Assembly (NCBI GenBank): GCA_029256185.1
Contig: JAQSYI010000046.1
Span: forward strand, 1 to 64,000
From: Paenibacillaceae bacterium
GTDB taxonomy: Bacteria; Bacillota; Bacilli; Paenibacillales; NBRC-103111
Direction of reading: 5' to 3'
DNA length: 64,000 bases
The notes beneath the pieces are model-generated. The model saw only the letters and a program-made list of their open reading frames with translations. It ran no database searches and had not been told where the DNA came from. A program made the translations under genes and the position numbers. This document shows positions 62,825 through 64,000 of the stretch, one piece after another; the first letter of the stretch is position 1; every line of letters starts with the position of its first letter.

Positions 62825-64000
62825 TCAAAAGGATACCGGACTGCTTCCTTTGGGCCATTTGGGCAAGTGGGCTGACAGCTTCATCCCTTGGCCGATCCCC
62901 GTGTCCAGTTCATATTGGCCTCCTAACGATAAGATCCTGCTCTTCAGTTGCTCCAGCCCCATACCAGAGGCACGAACCTCTCCTCGGACTGCCTGCCGGC
63001 TTGGATCAAATCCGATTCCATTATCCTCATATTGGAAGCATAATTTATCCCGGTGCATATAGATGGACAGCCGCACTTGCCTGGCCTCCGAATGCTTCTT
63101 GGCATTATTCAACAACTCTTGCACCATCCGGAACAGATGACGCTTTAGCTCCATATCCTGCCCCTCAATCTGGGCAACCTCCGAGGTAAACAGTTCAATC
63201 TCAAAAGGACAAACCGCCTGCTCGGAGTGAATCAGCTTGTGCAAGGTGGCAACCAGTCCGATTTCCTTCAATAAATAGGGATGCAGCTCGAAGCAGCTTT
63301 GCCTCAGGTTCATGTTAATGATGTCGATGTAATCCATCAACCCCGACAGAGTGGTATTGTCTTCCTTGGTATAGGTATACCTGTCCAGCAGCGTCCGCAG
63401 CTTTCCCTTCAGGAAAAACAGATCCTGCATGGTGGTATCATGCAGATCAGAGGCCATCCGCAGCCGCTCCTTTTCCTGCAATTCAAACATCACTTTACGG
63501 AACCAGCTTATGTCCATCGCCGCTTCTTCATTGGGGAGCAAGGACGCCATCTGCTGCAGCTTCCGGTTCAGCTTGCGAATCAGGTGAACGTTTTCCAAAG
63601 AGACCGATAGATAGTGAATGATCAACCCGAGCCATTGCGTCTCTTCCAACCCAAGAACGGTACCGGAGCGTTTTTTACCCATAATTAGGTAGCTGGTATA
63701 CTCCTCCTGCCGCGACACTTCAAAGCAAGTATAGTCGGTGCAGTCTTTCCATGACCCAGAGTGAATTAATTCCTCTACATCTTGTCTGGCTATGTCTCCC
63801 TCCAGAATCATTTCCGGCGCGTCTTCATACCAAAATACTATAGCGCCGCCAGTAACCTCCAGCGTTTGTACCAGATCAGCCAGGATGATGTCTTTCATCT
63901 CCTGAAAGCTGGAAATACTGCCCATGTTGGTAGAAAGCTTCTTCAAAGCAGCCTGCAGCTGATACTTTCGGGGAAACATAATCGGCATTATCTTCGTGGT
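62825..64000 (-). CDS. Sensor histidine kinase, NarL/ComP type, 5' end outside window
   Basis: At least 390 residues are visible. A GAF-like region (about 20-180) is followed by the HisKA_3 phospho-acceptor RLRMASDLHDTTMQDLFFLK and an ATPase domain with QELLNNAKKHSEA (N box), YEDNGIGFD (G1) and GMGLEQLKSRI (G2), all intact. The frame is open to the window edge with no stop, and the ATG codons near 63988 have no ribosome binding site. The true start, probably after membrane helices as in ComP, therefore lies beyond 64000. The cognate response regulator is not in the window. Confidence 0.85.
   Translation of the reverse strand, partial: TTKIMPIMFPRKYQLQAALKKLSTNMGSISSFQEMKDIILADLVQTLEVTGGAIVFWYEDAPEMILEGDIARQDVEELIHSGSWKDCTDYTCFEVSRQEEYTSYLIMGKKRSGTVLGLEETQWLGLIIHYLSVSLENVHLIRKLNRKLQQMASLLPNEEAAMDISWFRKVMFELQEKERLRMASDLHDTTMQDLFFLKGKLRTLLDRYTYTKEDNTTLSGLMDYIDIINMNLRQSCFELHPYLLKEIGLVATLHKLIHSEQAVCPFEIELFTSEVAQIEGQDMELKRHLFRMVQELLNNAKKHSEARQVRLSIYMHRDKLCFQYEDNGIGFDPSRQAVRGEVRASGMGLEQLKSRILSLGGQYELDTGIGQGMKLSAHLPKWPKGSSPVSF

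Overview
The window looks like chromosomal DNA from a Paenibacillus-like member of the Bacillales. The evidence is strong GGAGG-type ribosome binding sites, frequent TTG and GTG starts, low-GC Gram-positive protein families (LtaS-type sulfatase, MhqR/MhqO/MhqD, split iron-sulfur serine dehydratase, DHH pyrophosphatase, SLH surface protein, LplB/LplC-type sugar permeases) and a FapR-type operator. I see no rRNA, tRNA, CRISPR array or intact insertion sequence. Nearly all genes are on the minus strand, so operons read from high to low coordinates.

Layout. 1-8 kb: repeat-bearing left edge, DUF6509-like protein, MFS pump with its MarR regulator, LTA-synthase-like sulfatase, sdaAB-sdaAA serine dehydratase and ppaC. 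7.8-13 kb: GH38 alpha-mannosidase and HAD phosphatase under a LacI regulator, with an identical 18-bp operator in front of both transcription units. 13-18.6 kb: an HD-GYP and a GGDEF protein (cyclic di-GMP breakdown and synthesis), then an acyl-CoA synthetase behind a FapR-type box. 19-24.3 kb: GH88 hydrolase divergent from an AraC regulator, a two-component-like pair in which both proteins have lost key phosphotransfer residues, and two divergent XRE regulators flanked by matching palindromes. 24.3-31.2 kb: cardiolipin synthase, a short RpoD-type sigma factor, a possible small RNA, the mhqR-mhqO-mhqD quinone-response operon with a palindrome overlapping its promoter, a Dabb protein and an APC permease.

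31.2-38.4 kb is the most striking part. A cyclic di-GMP-I riboswitch with its own terminator precedes a chemoreceptor gene. That gene is followed, without a visible terminator, by a Lys2-like NRPS (half condensation, A, T, reductase) and a dedicated Sfp-type phosphopantetheinyl transferase. I infer one second-messenger-controlled operon for sensing and for making a small aminoaldehyde or aminoalcohol.

38.4-45 kb: a LacI-controlled sugar operon with RpiB, two xylose-isomerase-like TIM barrels, a split transketolase and a 2-hydroxyacid dehydrogenase, but no kinase or transporter. 45-54.2 kb: membrane-bound AraC regulator, two permeases and a binding lipoprotein, followed by overlapping genes for a cohesin-domain protein and a dockerin-domain secreted protein. 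54.5-60.7 kb: a large SLH protein with 110-residue tandem repeats, and a beta-helix (GH28-like) protein whose promoter region repeats that of the AraC gene. 60.8-64 kb: an AT-richer stretch with a frameshifted small gene, an unrecognised Cys-containing protein, a HExxH metalloprotease-like protein and the C-terminal part of a ComP/NarL-type histidine kinase cut by the window edge.
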